A DNA stretch of 64,000 nt from contig NZ_JNIM01000001.1 in assembly GCF_000702505.1 (NCBI RefSeq), forward strand, positions 806,001 through 870,000, written 5' to 3'. The position numbers and the translations under genes are program-made. Under the pieces are notes generated by a model. It saw only the letters and a list, made by a program, of their open reading frames with translations, searched no databases and was not told the DNA's origin. The first letter of the stretch is position 1. Each line of letters begins with the position of its first letter. Positions 8,571 to 17,791 of this stretch are shown piece by piece. This DNA is from Thermogemmatispora carboxidivorans. GTDB taxonomy: Bacteria; Chloroflexota; Ktedonobacteria; Ktedonobacterales; Ktedonobacteraceae.

Positions 8571-8934
8571 ATCAGGACCAGTAAGCGTGGCGACCGTTCG
8601 ACAGCGAGCCGGGGCGGTGCGAGCCGGCGAATGTGACCGCGCTGAACCCACCTGAGAGCGTCGGCGAGGAGTTGACCGGTTCCCTCCCCGTTAGCGGAGG
8701 AGACGATCAGGGTCTGCCTGCCTGCCTCTTAATCTGGGCGGGGGGCAGGTGCTGGCACTGGCCTGCTGGGAAGGGAGCGGTTACAACCGGGGCGAAAGAG
8801 GGGTTGGGGCGAGTTGCTGCAGGGAGAGAGCTGGCCGCCTGGTCGTACGAGTGGGGCTGTCTCGTAAGAGGCTGCCCAAGCAAGGTGGTACCACGGGTCT
8901 CGGTGCTCGTCCTTCTCGAAGGGCGAGTTTTTTT
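8571..8934 (+). ncRNA. T-box leader of proS, specifier CCC (proline)
   Basis: The conserved T-box sequence AAGGTGGTACCACGGG lies at 8882-8897 and is followed by a terminator hairpin (CTCGTCCTT at 8906-8914 pairing with AAGGGCGAG at 8919-8927) and seven T. Upstream, stem I shows the distal loop GGTGCGAGCC and, on its 3' side, GAA-CCC-ACC at 8644-8652. The CCC at 8647-8649 matches a proline codon and the gene that follows. Known T-boxes read uncharged tRNA through the specifier and the antiterminator, so uncharged tRNA-Pro should allow transcription of proS. Confidence 0.92.
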
Positions 8935-9000
8935 ATTGGGCTGTCTCTCTTCTTATCCGTCTGCTGTCTGCTCTCTGCGAGAGAAAGGGTGTGCTTCATT

Positions 9001-10458
9001 ATGGCCGAAGGAGCAAAGGAGAAGTACGTCGAGGAACTTGTCGATCAGAGCGACGATTTTTCACGCTGGTACAACCAGGTAGTGCGTAAGGCTGAGCTGG
9101 CCGATTATGCGCCGGTGCGGGGCTGCATGATTATTCGTCCCTATGGCTATGCCATCTGGGAACATATTCAGCGTCTGCTGGATGCTCGCTTTAAAGAAAC
9201 AGGGGTCATGAATGCCTACTTCCCCCTGCTCATCCCGCGCAGCTTTCTGGAGCGTGAAGCAGAGCATGTGGAGGGCTTTGCCCCCGAAGTAGCCTGGGTA
9301 ACGCGCGGAGGGGGTGAGGAGCTAGAGGAGCCGCTGGCCATTCGTCCCACCAGCGAGACCATCATTGGCTACAGCTTCGCCCGGTGGATTCAGAGCTATC
9401 GCGATCTGCCGCTCTTGATTAACCTCTGGAACAACGTCATGCGCTGGGAGAAGCGCACAGTGCTCTTCCTGCGCACCTCTGAGTTCCTCTGGCAGGAGGG
9501 CCACACGGCTCATCGGACGCTGGAGGAGGCCGAGGAGCGCACGCGCCTCATGTTGGAGGTCTACCGCTCCTTCGTACAAGAGGACCTGGCGGTCCCTGTC
9601 TTTCACGGGCGCAAGAGTGAGAATGAGAAGTTTGCCGGAGCCTTGCGCACCTATTCCCTGGAGGCGATGATGCGCGATGGGAAGGCGCTGCAGTCGGCCA
9701 CCAGCCATAATCTGGGCCATAACTTTGCGCAGAGCTTCGATATCCAGTATCTGGATGCCGATGGCCAGCGCAAGTATTGCGCGACCACAAGCTGGGGCCT
9801 GAGCACGCGCATCATTGGCGCAATCATTATGGTCCACGGTGATGAGTCGGGTTTGATTCTGCCGCCGCGCGTGGCTCCCTATCAGGCCGTGGTTGTGCCG
9901 ATCTGGCGCAAGGATGCCGATAAGGGAATGATTATGGAGGCCATCGGGCGCATCGAGCGCATGCTGAAGGGTAAGGTGCGACTGAAGGTCGATTTGAGCG
10001 ACAATACACCAGGCTGGAAGTTCAACGAATGGGAGCTGCGTGGGGTGCCGGTGCGCATCGAGATTGGGCCGCGCGATGTCCAGAACAATAGCGTGGTACT
10101 GGTGCGCCGTGATAACCGCGCGAAGGAGACCGTGGCGATCGATGCCCTGGAGACGCGCCTGCCCCAGCTCCTGGAGGAATTGCAACAGGCTCTCTTCCAG
10201 CGAGCCCTGGCCTTCCGCGAGGAGCATACCTACTACGCTGAGACGTACGACGAGTTTAAGGAGATGATGAGCGAGAAGCGCGGCTTTGTGCGTGTGAAGT
10301 GGGCAGAAGATAGCGAGGCCGAGCAGGCGATCAAGGAGGAGACGAAAGCCACGCTGCGTGTGATCCCCTTTGATCAGCCCGAGGGAGGGGTTCAAGGTCG
10401 CTGCTTCTATACAGGGAAGCCAGCGACCTGCGAGGCCATCTTTGCGCGCTCATACTAG
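9001..10458 (+). CDS. proS: Prolyl-tRNA synthetase (archaeal/eukaryotic-like form)
   Basis: A 485-residue class II synthetase that charges tRNA-Pro. Motif 2 is near MRWEKRTVLFLRTSEFLWQE and motif 3 near the ATSHNLGHNFAQ and TTSWGLSTR regions; IRPTSETIIGYSF is typical. It lacks the large INS editing insertion of the bacterial 570-residue form and has the C-terminal extension of the shorter form. I start it at ATG 9001, just after the T-box terminator; the frame is open further up, but that part is leader RNA. The SD (GAGAAAGGG) is somewhat distant. The T-box upstream controls it by tRNA-Pro charging. Confidence 0.96.
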   Translation: MAEGAKEKYVEELVDQSDDFSRWYNQVVRKAELADYAPVRGCMIIRPYGYAIWEHIQRLLDARFKETGVMNAYFPLLIPRSFLEREAEHVEGFAPEVAWVTRGGGEELEEPLAIRPTSETIIGYSFARWIQSYRDLPLLINLWNNVMRWEKRTVLFLRTSEFLWQEGHTAHRTLEEAEERTRLMLEVYRSFVQEDLAVPVFHGRKSENEKFAGALRTYSLEAMMRDGKALQSATSHNLGHNFAQSFDIQYLDADGQRKYCATTSWGLSTRIIGAIIMVHGDESGLILPPRVAPYQAVVVPIWRKDADKGMIMEAIGRIERMLKGKVRLKVDLSDNTPGWKFNEWELRGVPVRIEIGPRDVQNNSVVLVRRDNRAKETVAIDALETRLPQLLEELQQALFQRALAFREEHTYYAETYDEFKEMMSEKRGFVRVKWAEDSEAEQAIKEETKATLRVIPFDQPEGGVQGRCFYTGKPATCEAIFARSY

Positions 10459-10659
10459 CGGTGGTGCGAGTGGAGCTGTTCCCATCCGGAGGGAGAGCGG
10501 CGGCCTCGCGCCCTGTCTGCTGCCTGAGAGGGGGAGGGTCCTGAGCAGTCTCTGGCCGCTCGGAGCTGCCCCTCTCTGCCTGGCCTGCTTCTGCCGAGAG
10601 AGAAGCCGACGAACGGGGCAGAGTGGGCGGAAGAAAGCTAGCAAGAAGACCTATCTGAC

Positions 10660-10688
10660 TTGCCCGCCTGAGCCTCCTTTGTTATACT
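10660..10688 (+). promoter_or_regulatory. Promoter of murT-gatD
   Basis: TTGCCC at 10660-10665, 17-bp spacer, TATACT at 10683-10688, 46 bp before the murT start. Confidence 0.6.
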
Positions 10689-10734
10689 GCTCACGATGAA
10701 CTATCCGCCTTGAGTGCTGGGAGGCTCTTTTCGT

Positions 10735-12174
10735 ATGGCAGACTACTCGAGACATGGTGGCGGGGGAATCTCATGGCCGAGCCGTGCGCGCCTGGCCCTG
10801 GCGATCTCCGCTGGCAAGCTGGCGGGGGCCTCGGGCCGTCTCTTTCGTATCGGTGGCGGCACAAGCCTGCCGGGCATGATTGCACGGCGCATCGATCCCA
10901 ACGTGCTCCGCTCTGTCATGGCGGCCACGACCGCCAGTAAAATCGTCATTACCGGCAGCAATGGCAAAACTACTACCGCGCGCATGACCGCCGCCATCGC
11001 CGATGCCAGCGGTCGGCGCGTTTCTCATAATCGCACCGGCTCAAACTTGCTGCAGGGCGTGACCTCTGTTGTCGTCAACTACGCGGACGTTTTTGGGCGG
11101 CTTGATAGCGATCTCCTGCTCTTTGAGATCGACGAGGGCACGATGCCGGTGGCCATGCCCGAGATTCAGCCGGATGTGGTTGTCGTTACCAATATCTTCC
11201 GCGACCAGCTAGACCGCTATGGCGAACTCTATTCAGTGGCCAAGGCGCTCGACAAGCTCCTGGAGCGTCTGCCAGAGACAGCCACGATTGTGCTGAACGG
11301 TAATGATCCCCAGGTGGCTAGCTTTGGCCAGCAGGCACGCGCCAGAAAGCTCTATTTTGGCCTGCGCACCACCGATATCGGTCGTCCTGTGCCCGAGCAC
11401 GCCGCTGACGTCATTCGCTGCATTCGCTGCAATGAAGATCTGGTCTACGAGGTGGCCTATCTTTCCCATCTCGGACTCTATCGCTGTCCCAACTGTGGCT
11501 ATGAGTTGCCGCCGCTGGATGTGGCTGCGACCTCGATCCAGTTGGACCCACGGGGCGATGGACCCACTCAGGTGACGATGCAGACACCACTTGGTCAGGT
11601 AGAGCTGACGCTGCCGCTGCCCGGCGTACACAATGTCTACAATGCGGCTGCCGCCATCGCCGCCTCGATCGCCGCTGGCTTTGGCATTGAGAAGGTCCCG
11701 GCAGCTCTCAGCAATATCCGTACCGCCTTCGGGCGCTTGGAGAAGATCCAGGCTGGTGATCAGACCATCTATCTGGCCTTCGTGAAAAATCCCACCTCCT
11801 TCAATCTGGTGCTGCGTCTCATTGCCCAGCATCCGGGCGAGAAACACCTGCTGCTGGTTGCCAGCAACACGGTCGTTGACGGCGAAGACTTCGCCTGGCT
11901 GTGGGATGTCGATCTGGAAGAGATCTCGCCCCAGGTGGCCGATGTGATCTGCAGTGGAACCAAGGCCGAGGAGCTGGCGATGCGCCTGAAATACGCTGAG
12001 GTGCCGCTTGACCGCGTGCGGGTCGTCCATGAGCGTGAGGCGGCGCTCAATGCCGCGCTGCAAAACGCCGGCCCTGGTGGCACGCTCTATATCATGGCCA
12101 GCTATACACCGACACAGGAGCTGCGTCGCATTATGCAGAAACGCGGCTGGGTCAAGCCCTATTGGGAGGAGTAA
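10735..12174 (+). CDS. murT: MurT, Mur-ligase-like subunit of lipid II isoglutaminyl synthase
   Basis: MurT with GatD amidates the D-Glu of the lipid II stem peptide at the inner face of the membrane. The P-loop is ITGSNGKTTTARM (about residue 80), the central Mur-ligase domain follows, and a four-cysteine zinc ribbon inserted in it (CIRC...CPNC) is the MurT hallmark. The C-terminal half is the DUF1727-type domain. ATG at 10735 has GGGAGG ten bases upstream; GTG at 10714 would add seven residues. Its stop is five bases before gatD, a typical murT-gatD pair. Confidence 0.95.
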   Translation: MADYSRHGGGGISWPSRARLALAISAGKLAGASGRLFRIGGGTSLPGMIARRIDPNVLRSVMAATTASKIVITGSNGKTTTARMTAAIADASGRRVSHNRTGSNLLQGVTSVVVNYADVFGRLDSDLLLFEIDEGTMPVAMPEIQPDVVVVTNIFRDQLDRYGELYSVAKALDKLLERLPETATIVLNGNDPQVASFGQQARARKLYFGLRTTDIGRPVPEHAADVIRCIRCNEDLVYEVAYLSHLGLYRCPNCGYELPPLDVAATSIQLDPRGDGPTQVTMQTPLGQVELTLPLPGVHNVYNAAAAIAASIAAGFGIEKVPAALSNIRTAFGRLEKIQAGDQTIYLAFVKNPTSFNLVLRLIAQHPGEKHLLLVASNTVVDGEDFAWLWDVDLEEISPQVADVICSGTKAEELAMRLKYAEVPLDRVRVVHEREAALNAALQNAGPGGTLYIMASYTPTQELRRIMQKRGWVKPYWEE

Positions 12175-12179
12175 GCAGC

Positions 12180-13019
12180 ATGGCAAACGAGCAGGGAAAA
12201 GATACACGTCTGGTCTTGCGCATTGGGCATCTCTATCCCCAATTGATGAGCGTGGCCGCGGACCGTGGCAACCTTTTCGCCATCGTCAAGCGCTGCAAGT
12301 GGCGCGGCATCAAGACAGCCATTGATCAGATTTTTGTCAAGCAAACGCCGGATTTCACCCAGTATGATCTGATCCTCTTCCACGGCGGCGCAGATCGCGA
12401 GATGGAGGTAGCGGCCCAGGACCTGCAGGCTAAGGGGCGCTCGCTGCGCGAAGCCGCCGAGTCGAATACGGTCTTTCTGGCCGTGTGCGCAGGTTACCAG
12501 CTGCTGGGGCACTCCTACAAGCCCTTCGAAGGCCCCGAGCTGAAAGGGGTAGGTATCCTTGATCTGCATACCGAGGGTGGTAGCACCCGCTTCATGACCC
12601 ATATCGCCATCGAATGTGAGTTTCCGGAGTGCGGCAAGCAGGTCCTGGTCGGTTACGAAAATCATAGCGGGCGAACCTATCTGGGACCAGGAGCTCAGCC
12701 ATTGGGGCGGGTTTTGGCTGGCTGGGGCAATAATGGGAAAGATGGCTATGAGGGAGCGGTCTATAAAAATGTCTTTGGCACATATTTACATGGCCCCGTG
12801 CTGCCGAAGAATCCCTGGTTCACCGATCTGCTGATTGCACGCGCTCTGGCACGTCGCTATGGGCAGGTTGAGCTGCCGCCTCTGGATGACTCGACAGAGC
12901 AGGCAGCCCACACAGCAGCCTTCAAGCTGGCGATGGCCTTCAAAGGGACGGTCTCGGCTATCGATGCCACCCCCTGGCGGGAACGCCTCTCGCCTGGCTC
13001 TACCTCGCGCTCCCTCTAG
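12180..13019 (+). CDS. gatD: GatD, glutamine amidotransferase subunit of lipid II isoglutaminyl synthase
   Basis: A class I-like glutaminase that supplies ammonia to MurT. The nucleophile cysteine is in FLAVCAGYQLLG and the catalytic histidine in GTYLHGPVLPKNP. The start ATG at 12180 follows GGGAGGAG inside the end of murT. The last 25 residues form an unconserved polar tail. Amidation lowers the negative charge of peptidoglycan and aids cross-linking, so this pair points to a thick monoderm-type wall. Confidence 0.95.
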   Translation: MANEQGKDTRLVLRIGHLYPQLMSVAADRGNLFAIVKRCKWRGIKTAIDQIFVKQTPDFTQYDLILFHGGADREMEVAAQDLQAKGRSLREAAESNTVFLAVCAGYQLLGHSYKPFEGPELKGVGILDLHTEGGSTRFMTHIAIECEFPECGKQVLVGYENHSGRTYLGPGAQPLGRVLAGWGNNGKDGYEGAVYKNVFGTYLHGPVLPKNPWFTDLLIARALARRYGQVELPPLDDSTEQAAHTAAFKLAMAFKGTVSAIDATPWRERLSPGSTSRSL

Positions 13020-13226
13020 CTCACAGCGCTTGCTTCGGTGCTCGCAGGCAGGCTAGTGCTGCGCTTTTGAGCTAAGGGGAGCGCTGGCAGTAGGATCGTC
13101 TGGCCGCCTGGCTCACTGGCTGACTTTCCTCGCTCTCCGGGCCTGACGAGCGGTGCATCAGGATGAGCGCGCGAGAGAAGGGACCAGCTCTTAAGCTTAT
13201 ACTTGCGGCAGGAAGGGACTATTGTC

Positions 13227-14096
13227 ATGCCCTGGATGAGAGGGAGAGAAAAAGGCAGAAAAGGATTCTTCTGGCACGTGCTCTATTGGCAGCTCCTGAG
13301 CGCCTGGCTCTTGGCGGCGTGTCAGGCGCCGATCAGCTTCAGCATTAGCGGGCCTGGCACGCCCTCCCCGACGGTGCTTATTTCCACTGATGGCACCAGC
13401 CGCCCATTGGATCGCTGGCTGATGCTTGCCACTGGCGTTGAGCTACGTTATGAGCATTGGAAAGGGCCAAGTGGCAACGAGGACACCATCATGATCGCCC
13501 GCTTCGATCCGCGGCACATCGCTTTACGGGTCCTCTACAGCCCCTCGACGCCGCACTTTATTAGTGACTGGCTCAAGGAAGAGAAAGGAGCGCTGGCGGT
13601 CATCAATGGTGGCTACTTTAATGATCAGGGGGAGGCTACGGGCCTGGTCGTCTCCGATGGTCAGGTCTATGGCACTTCCTACAGCGGCTTCGGCGGCATG
13701 CTCTACGTCGACGGCCAGGGGGCCATCCATCTGCGTTCCCTGAGCCAGTACCCCTACAGTCCGGGGGAGCAGCTCCAGCAGGCCACACAATCTTCGCCCA
13801 TGCTCGTCCTTCCAGGGGGCAAGCGCACCCAGTTTAACGCCGATGCATCGAGCAACCGACGCACAGTCGTCGCTCTTGATAAAGAGGGGCGTCTCCTCTT
13901 CATTATCAGTCCCGATGCAGCCTTCTCGCTAGACGAGTTTGATGATCTGTTGCTGGCCTCTGACCTGAATATTGATGTTGCCCTCAATCTTGACGGCGGC
14001 TCCTCGACAGGAATGTACCTCAATGCCGGTAGTCAGCGCTTCGGCGTAGATTCCCTGACGCCGGTGCCGATTGCCCTTGTGCTGCAGCCTCGCTAG
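13227..14096 (+). CDS. Lipoprotein with phosphodiester glycosidase (NAGPA/DUF2233) domain
   Basis: The N-terminus is basic and then hydrophobic, ending in WLLAAC, a lipobox. The remaining 240 residues carry the NAGPA-type pattern: LAVINGGYFN, then VVSDGQVYG, SSNRRTVVALDKEGRLLF and finally ALNLDGGSSTGMYL. Family members (such as human NAGPA and Bacillus YngK-associated domains) hydrolyse phosphodiester-linked sugars or act on the cell wall. Here it is likely surface-anchored and may trim wall glycopolymers. ATG 13227 follows AGGAAGGG; a TTG at 13203 is less likely. Confidence 0.88.
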   Translation: MPWMRGREKGRKGFFWHVLYWQLLSAWLLAACQAPISFSISGPGTPSPTVLISTDGTSRPLDRWLMLATGVELRYEHWKGPSGNEDTIMIARFDPRHIALRVLYSPSTPHFISDWLKEEKGALAVINGGYFNDQGEATGLVVSDGQVYGTSYSGFGGMLYVDGQGAIHLRSLSQYPYSPGEQLQQATQSSPMLVLPGGKRTQFNADASSNRRTVVALDKEGRLLFIISPDAAFSLDEFDDLLLASDLNIDVALNLDGGSSTGMYLNAGSQRFGVDSLTPVPIALVLQPR

Positions 14097-14179
14097 CGTT
14101 CGCTGTGGTCCCTAACCTGGCGGCGGATACCTGTTCTTCTGAGTGAGGCTGAGGCGATCCGATCGAGCACGGAAGCCAG

Positions 14180-14213
14180 GGGTCCTGGCTGGCCTTGGAG
14201 AGGCCAGGGACCC
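14180..14213. terminator. Hairpin between convergent genes
   Basis: GGGTCC (14180-14185) and GGACCC (14208-14213) enclose TGGCCT/AGGCCA arms. It lies between the convergent genes ending at 14096 and 14250 and could serve both strands. There is no T-tract. Confidence 0.4.
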
Positions 14214-14249
14214 AGACCCAGCCAGGGAGGGACCCCGCCGCTGGCTGGG

Positions 14250-16031
14250 CTAGAGCCGTTTACATTGCTTACCGGCCAGATCACACTGGATGGTGGCCTT
14301 CTGGAAGCGCTGACTCACCAGGCTCCCTTGAGTATAATCGGGCATGCTGGTTGGAAAGCCAAATTTATCCAGGCCGCCATTCTTGTCGAAGTAGCTCAGA
14401 ATGGGAGGCGAGACGCTATAGCCCGTATAGATGTAATAGCGTCCGTGATTCGCCGTTGGTAGCGTATTCGTCTTTTTATCGCGAACAAAATAGCCCCAGT
14501 CGTAGTCGTAGGGAATAGGGTGCTGGAGGTCGACATCGTACGGTGAGATCCATTGGAAATTGTCAAAGCCCCAGTTCATCAAATCACGCATATCCGTCCA
14601 CCAGTCTTTCGTATTCATCGTGACCCCAATCAGATGGCGGCCATTGCGTGTGCACGAGACCACCTGCACGAAGTCGGTGTTGCCATCCCAGCCTGGCTTT
14701 CCGCCATCGGCGCCAGGGTACCACCAGAGAAACTGGTTGCCGTTGACCAGATAGTGCTCGGCGTGCTGTGACGTCTTGGGAATATGGTAGAGGCGGGTGC
14801 TTGCAATCTGGTGGAGAATTGGGTTGCTCATGGTGTAGCGACCGAGTACTGCCAGGTCGTGGGCGCTGGAGTAATGGCTGGTGGCGAGCAGGCCGCTGGG
14901 ATTCATATAGTGGGTATCGTACATACCCAGCTCGCGAGCGCGCTGATTCATCATATCCACGAAGTGCTGATAGGAGCCACCCACCGTATCGGCGATGGCC
15001 ACAGCGGCGTCATTGCCGGAGGGTAGAAGGAGGCCATAGAGCAAGTCTCGCAGCGTATAAGTCTCGCCTTTCTTCAGCCCGAAAAGACTGCTATCTGACG
15101 AGATATGCTGTTGAATATCGCGATCGAGGGCATTCGTGATGGTCACCTGCTGATTAAGATTCCCGTGCTCAACGGCCAGCAGAGCTGTCATCAGCTTGGT
15201 GGTGCTTAACATAGGCAGGTGCATGAAGGGGTTGTAGGCGTAGAGGGTGGCCCCGCTGTCCATATCCATGAGATAGGCAGCCGTGGCCAGAACCGGTGGA
15301 GGCGGATGATCGGTATCGCTGGGCACGATCACCACCTGGTGAGGATTAACAGGGGCCTGGTTGAGCGGTGTGGCCGCCACTGTGGCCGTGTTCCGTTGCA
15401 AGCTGATGCCCATTGGCCGGGGTGTGCCCAGCCAGCTCACGAGCAGAGGGATCAGAGAAACGAGCACTACCAGAAGAGCAGCGCATAGCAAAAGCAGGGT
15501 TTTGTTATGGCTCAAATCGTGCAAGCGATGAAGCAAGCCGGGAGGGGAAGGGGCAGCCGTTCGAGGCGGAGGTGGGGGAGAGACCGCGCGCATTCTGCCA
15601 GTGCTGGCGGTGGATGCTGGAGGTCGACGCTGTTGGGTGGTAGTCAGCAGCTCATCATCGTCGAACGTTGGCCAATCAGAGGCGCTGCGTTGGCTTCGGC
15701 TCAGGCTCTGGGATGGTTGTCGTGGAGAGCGCGTCCCTGGGTCTTGCTCTCTGCCCTGGCTGGCAGCTGAGCGGGAAGAGCCACTTGCCCTCTGGCCAGC
15801 AGAGCCTGCCTGGCCCGCGCCCCGACTGGCCCGTAGCGAGGCGCGGCGCTTCGGGACCGGAACGCTCCGCCAGGAAGAAGTACTCATCGCTGATGAAGGC
15901 TCGGATTCCTCAAGAGGTGGCAGCCGACGAGATCGCTGGACCCGTTGTTTGGCGTATTGGGGAGCCTGCCGCGGAGAAGAGGCAGGCGGATAGGCGCGCT
16001 GCTCATCATCGTTAAGCGGCGTGCGTTGCAT
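14250..16031 (-). CDS. D-alanyl-D-alanine carboxypeptidase, peptidase S11 family, with long N-terminal tail
   Basis: A 593-residue protein. About 175 residues of Arg/Ser/Pro-rich cytoplasmic tail precede one membrane helix (about 177-200); the S11 domain follows outside. SxxK is STTK (Ser 276, Lys 279) and SxN is SGN (338-340). The KTG box reads KPG (about 445-447), which is unusual. The last 60 residues contain a single LGFP-like repeat (LDKFGFPTS). It should remove the terminal D-Ala of peptidoglycan stems. ATG at 16031 follows GGAGAGAGA. The tail could be a docking or charge-rich anchoring region. Confidence 0.9.
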   Translation of the reverse strand: MQRTPLNDDEQRAYPPASSPRQAPQYAKQRVQRSRRLPPLEESEPSSAMSTSSWRSVPVPKRRASLRASRGAGQAGSAGQRASGSSRSAASQGREQDPGTRSPRQPSQSLSRSQRSASDWPTFDDDELLTTTQQRRPPASTASTGRMRAVSPPPPPRTAAPSPPGLLHRLHDLSHNKTLLLLCAALLVVLVSLIPLLVSWLGTPRPMGISLQRNTATVAATPLNQAPVNPHQVVIVPSDTDHPPPPVLATAAYLMDMDSGATLYAYNPFMHLPMLSTTKLMTALLAVEHGNLNQQVTITNALDRDIQQHISSDSSLFGLKKGETYTLRDLLYGLLLPSGNDAAVAIADTVGGSYQHFVDMMNQRARELGMYDTHYMNPSGLLATSHYSSAHDLAVLGRYTMSNPILHQIASTRLYHIPKTSQHAEHYLVNGNQFLWWYPGADGGKPGWDGNTDFVQVVSCTRNGRHLIGVTMNTKDWWTDMRDLMNWGFDNFQWISPYDVDLQHPIPYDYDWGYFVRDKKTNTLPTANHGRYYIYTGYSVSPPILSYFDKNGGLDKFGFPTSMPDYTQGSLVSQRFQKATIQCDLAGKQCKRL

Positions 16032-16279
16032 CGAAATGTCTCTCTCCGTTCTATCATAGTTCAGCAACACCGGTTCTAGTCTAGCATACTTGTTCAAGAG
16101 GAGAAGAGGAGGACTTCACAGAGAAGAGCGACAGCCGTCCCCCTATTCGGCCCTTGACGGTCCAGGCCAGGCATGCTACTCTGCAACCAATGCCTCGATA
16201 CCTCAGCCGTCTGTCTGGCTCCCTGGAGAGAATCAACGAGGCGCCAGCCCTCAGTTGCTGAAGAAAGGACGGAGATCGA

Positions 16280-17665
16280 ATGGAACTCGCTCAGATTGAG
16301 CAGCTTGTACGCGATGGCAAATTGGAGTATGTCAAAATCGGAACTCCCGATATGGAAGGGGTCTACCGCGGCAAGCGCGTCGATGCCACCTATTTCTTGC
16401 ATGCGCTCAACGATGGCTTTGCACAGTGCGATGTGCTCTTTGGCTGGGATATTGCCGAAAATGTCCTGCCCAACCTCAAATTTAGCAACTGGGAGCGCGG
16501 CTTCACCGATCTAGTCATGCGCCCTGATCTCTCAACCTTTGCGCTGGTCCCCTGGGAAGAGCATGTCGCTTCTTGCATCTGCGATCTGTGGACCGAGGCG
16601 GGTGAGCAGGTGAAGCTCTCGCCGCGCTTCCTGCTCAACCAGCTCGTTGAGCGTGCCCGCTCGCTGGGCTACAGCGTGGCAGCGGCTGCTGAGCTGGAGT
16701 TTCGCCTCTTCCGCGAGAGTCAGGTCTCCCTGCGCGAGAAGGACTTCGGGCCAAATCTCACGCCGCTCAACCCGGGCATGAACTGCTATGCTATCAGCCA
16801 GGCGAGCGCCGACGATCATTTGCTGGGCCGCATTGCCCGCATGATGCGCGATTACGGCATTGCCATAGAGGGCTATAACCGTGAGCATGGCCCTGGCATG
16901 TACGAGATGAACCTGCGCTATCAGCCGGCCCTGGCGGCTGCCGATTACACCTTGCTCTTTAAGACGGGCATCAAAGAGATCTGCTATCAGCTGGGCTATG
17001 CCGCAACCTTTATGGCGAAGTGGCATGATCAAGAGGACGGCAGCAGCGGTCACTCGCATATGAGCCTCTGGGACCTGGATATGGAGCGCAATTTGTTCTG
17101 GGATGAGGGGGCGGAGGGCCATATGTCGGAGACCATGCGCCATTTCCTGGCCGGGGTGCTGGAGTCCATGCCGGGCCTGATGGCTCTCTATGCCCCGACC
17201 ATCAATTCGTACAAGCGTTATGTCGTCGGTACCTGGACGCCGCTCAACACCACCTGGGGCTGGGATAATCGCACCTGCGCAGTGCGTGTCATCAACAATG
17301 GTCCGCGCGCCATTCGCATCGAGAACCGCGTGCCGGGCGCCGATGCCAATTTCTACCTGGTCTTTGCCGCGATGTTAGCTGGTGGCCTCTACGGCATCGA
17401 GCGCAAGCTGGAGCTGGGTCCGGCTCTGCGAGGGAATGCCTATGATCCAGCCACCATTGCCCGGGCCTCGGAGAGTGGCCGTATCCACTCGCTGGCGCGC
17501 AATCTGACGACAGCAACCGACCTCTTTGAGCGGAGCGAGGTGGCTCGCGAGTACTTCGGTAGCGAATTCGTGGAACACTTTGCCGCCACACGGCGCTGGG
17601 AGGTCAGCGAGTTCGAGCGTGCAGTGACCAACTGGGAGCGCCGCCGCTATTTCGAGCTGATTTAA
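16280..17665 (+). CDS. Glutamine-synthetase-like enzyme (type I fold, gamma-glutamyl ligase subgroup)
   Basis: A 461-residue protein with the full glutamine synthetase fold: the beta-grasp N-terminal part, AELEFRLF with the metal-binding Glu, the SSGHSHMSL segment matching the GxGxHxH region, and a C-terminal RIENRVPGADANFYLVFAAMLAGGL segment like the GS glutamate-binding site. The overall pattern is closer to gamma-glutamylpolyamine or other amine ligases (PuuA-like) than to GlnA, since the GlnA adenylylation loop is missing. ATG 16280 follows AAAGGACGGAG. It stands alone, so the amine substrate cannot be inferred. Confidence 0.88.
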   Translation: MELAQIEQLVRDGKLEYVKIGTPDMEGVYRGKRVDATYFLHALNDGFAQCDVLFGWDIAENVLPNLKFSNWERGFTDLVMRPDLSTFALVPWEEHVASCICDLWTEAGEQVKLSPRFLLNQLVERARSLGYSVAAAAELEFRLFRESQVSLREKDFGPNLTPLNPGMNCYAISQASADDHLLGRIARMMRDYGIAIEGYNREHGPGMYEMNLRYQPALAAADYTLLFKTGIKEICYQLGYAATFMAKWHDQEDGSSGHSHMSLWDLDMERNLFWDEGAEGHMSETMRHFLAGVLESMPGLMALYAPTINSYKRYVVGTWTPLNTTWGWDNRTCAVRVINNGPRAIRIENRVPGADANFYLVFAAMLAGGLYGIERKLELGPALRGNAYDPATIARASESGRIHSLARNLTTATDLFERSEVAREYFGSEFVEHFAATRRWEVSEFERAVTNWERRRYFELI

Positions 17666-17791
17666 TCGCCGCCGACGGCAACGGTCCAAGAGGGCCGGCG
17701 GCTGACCGCCAGCGATAAGAATGAGTGAGGGCCGCAGCACAGTCGATCGAGGCTGTGCTGGCGTGCTCTCCTCGGGGGGCCGGCTATCCTC

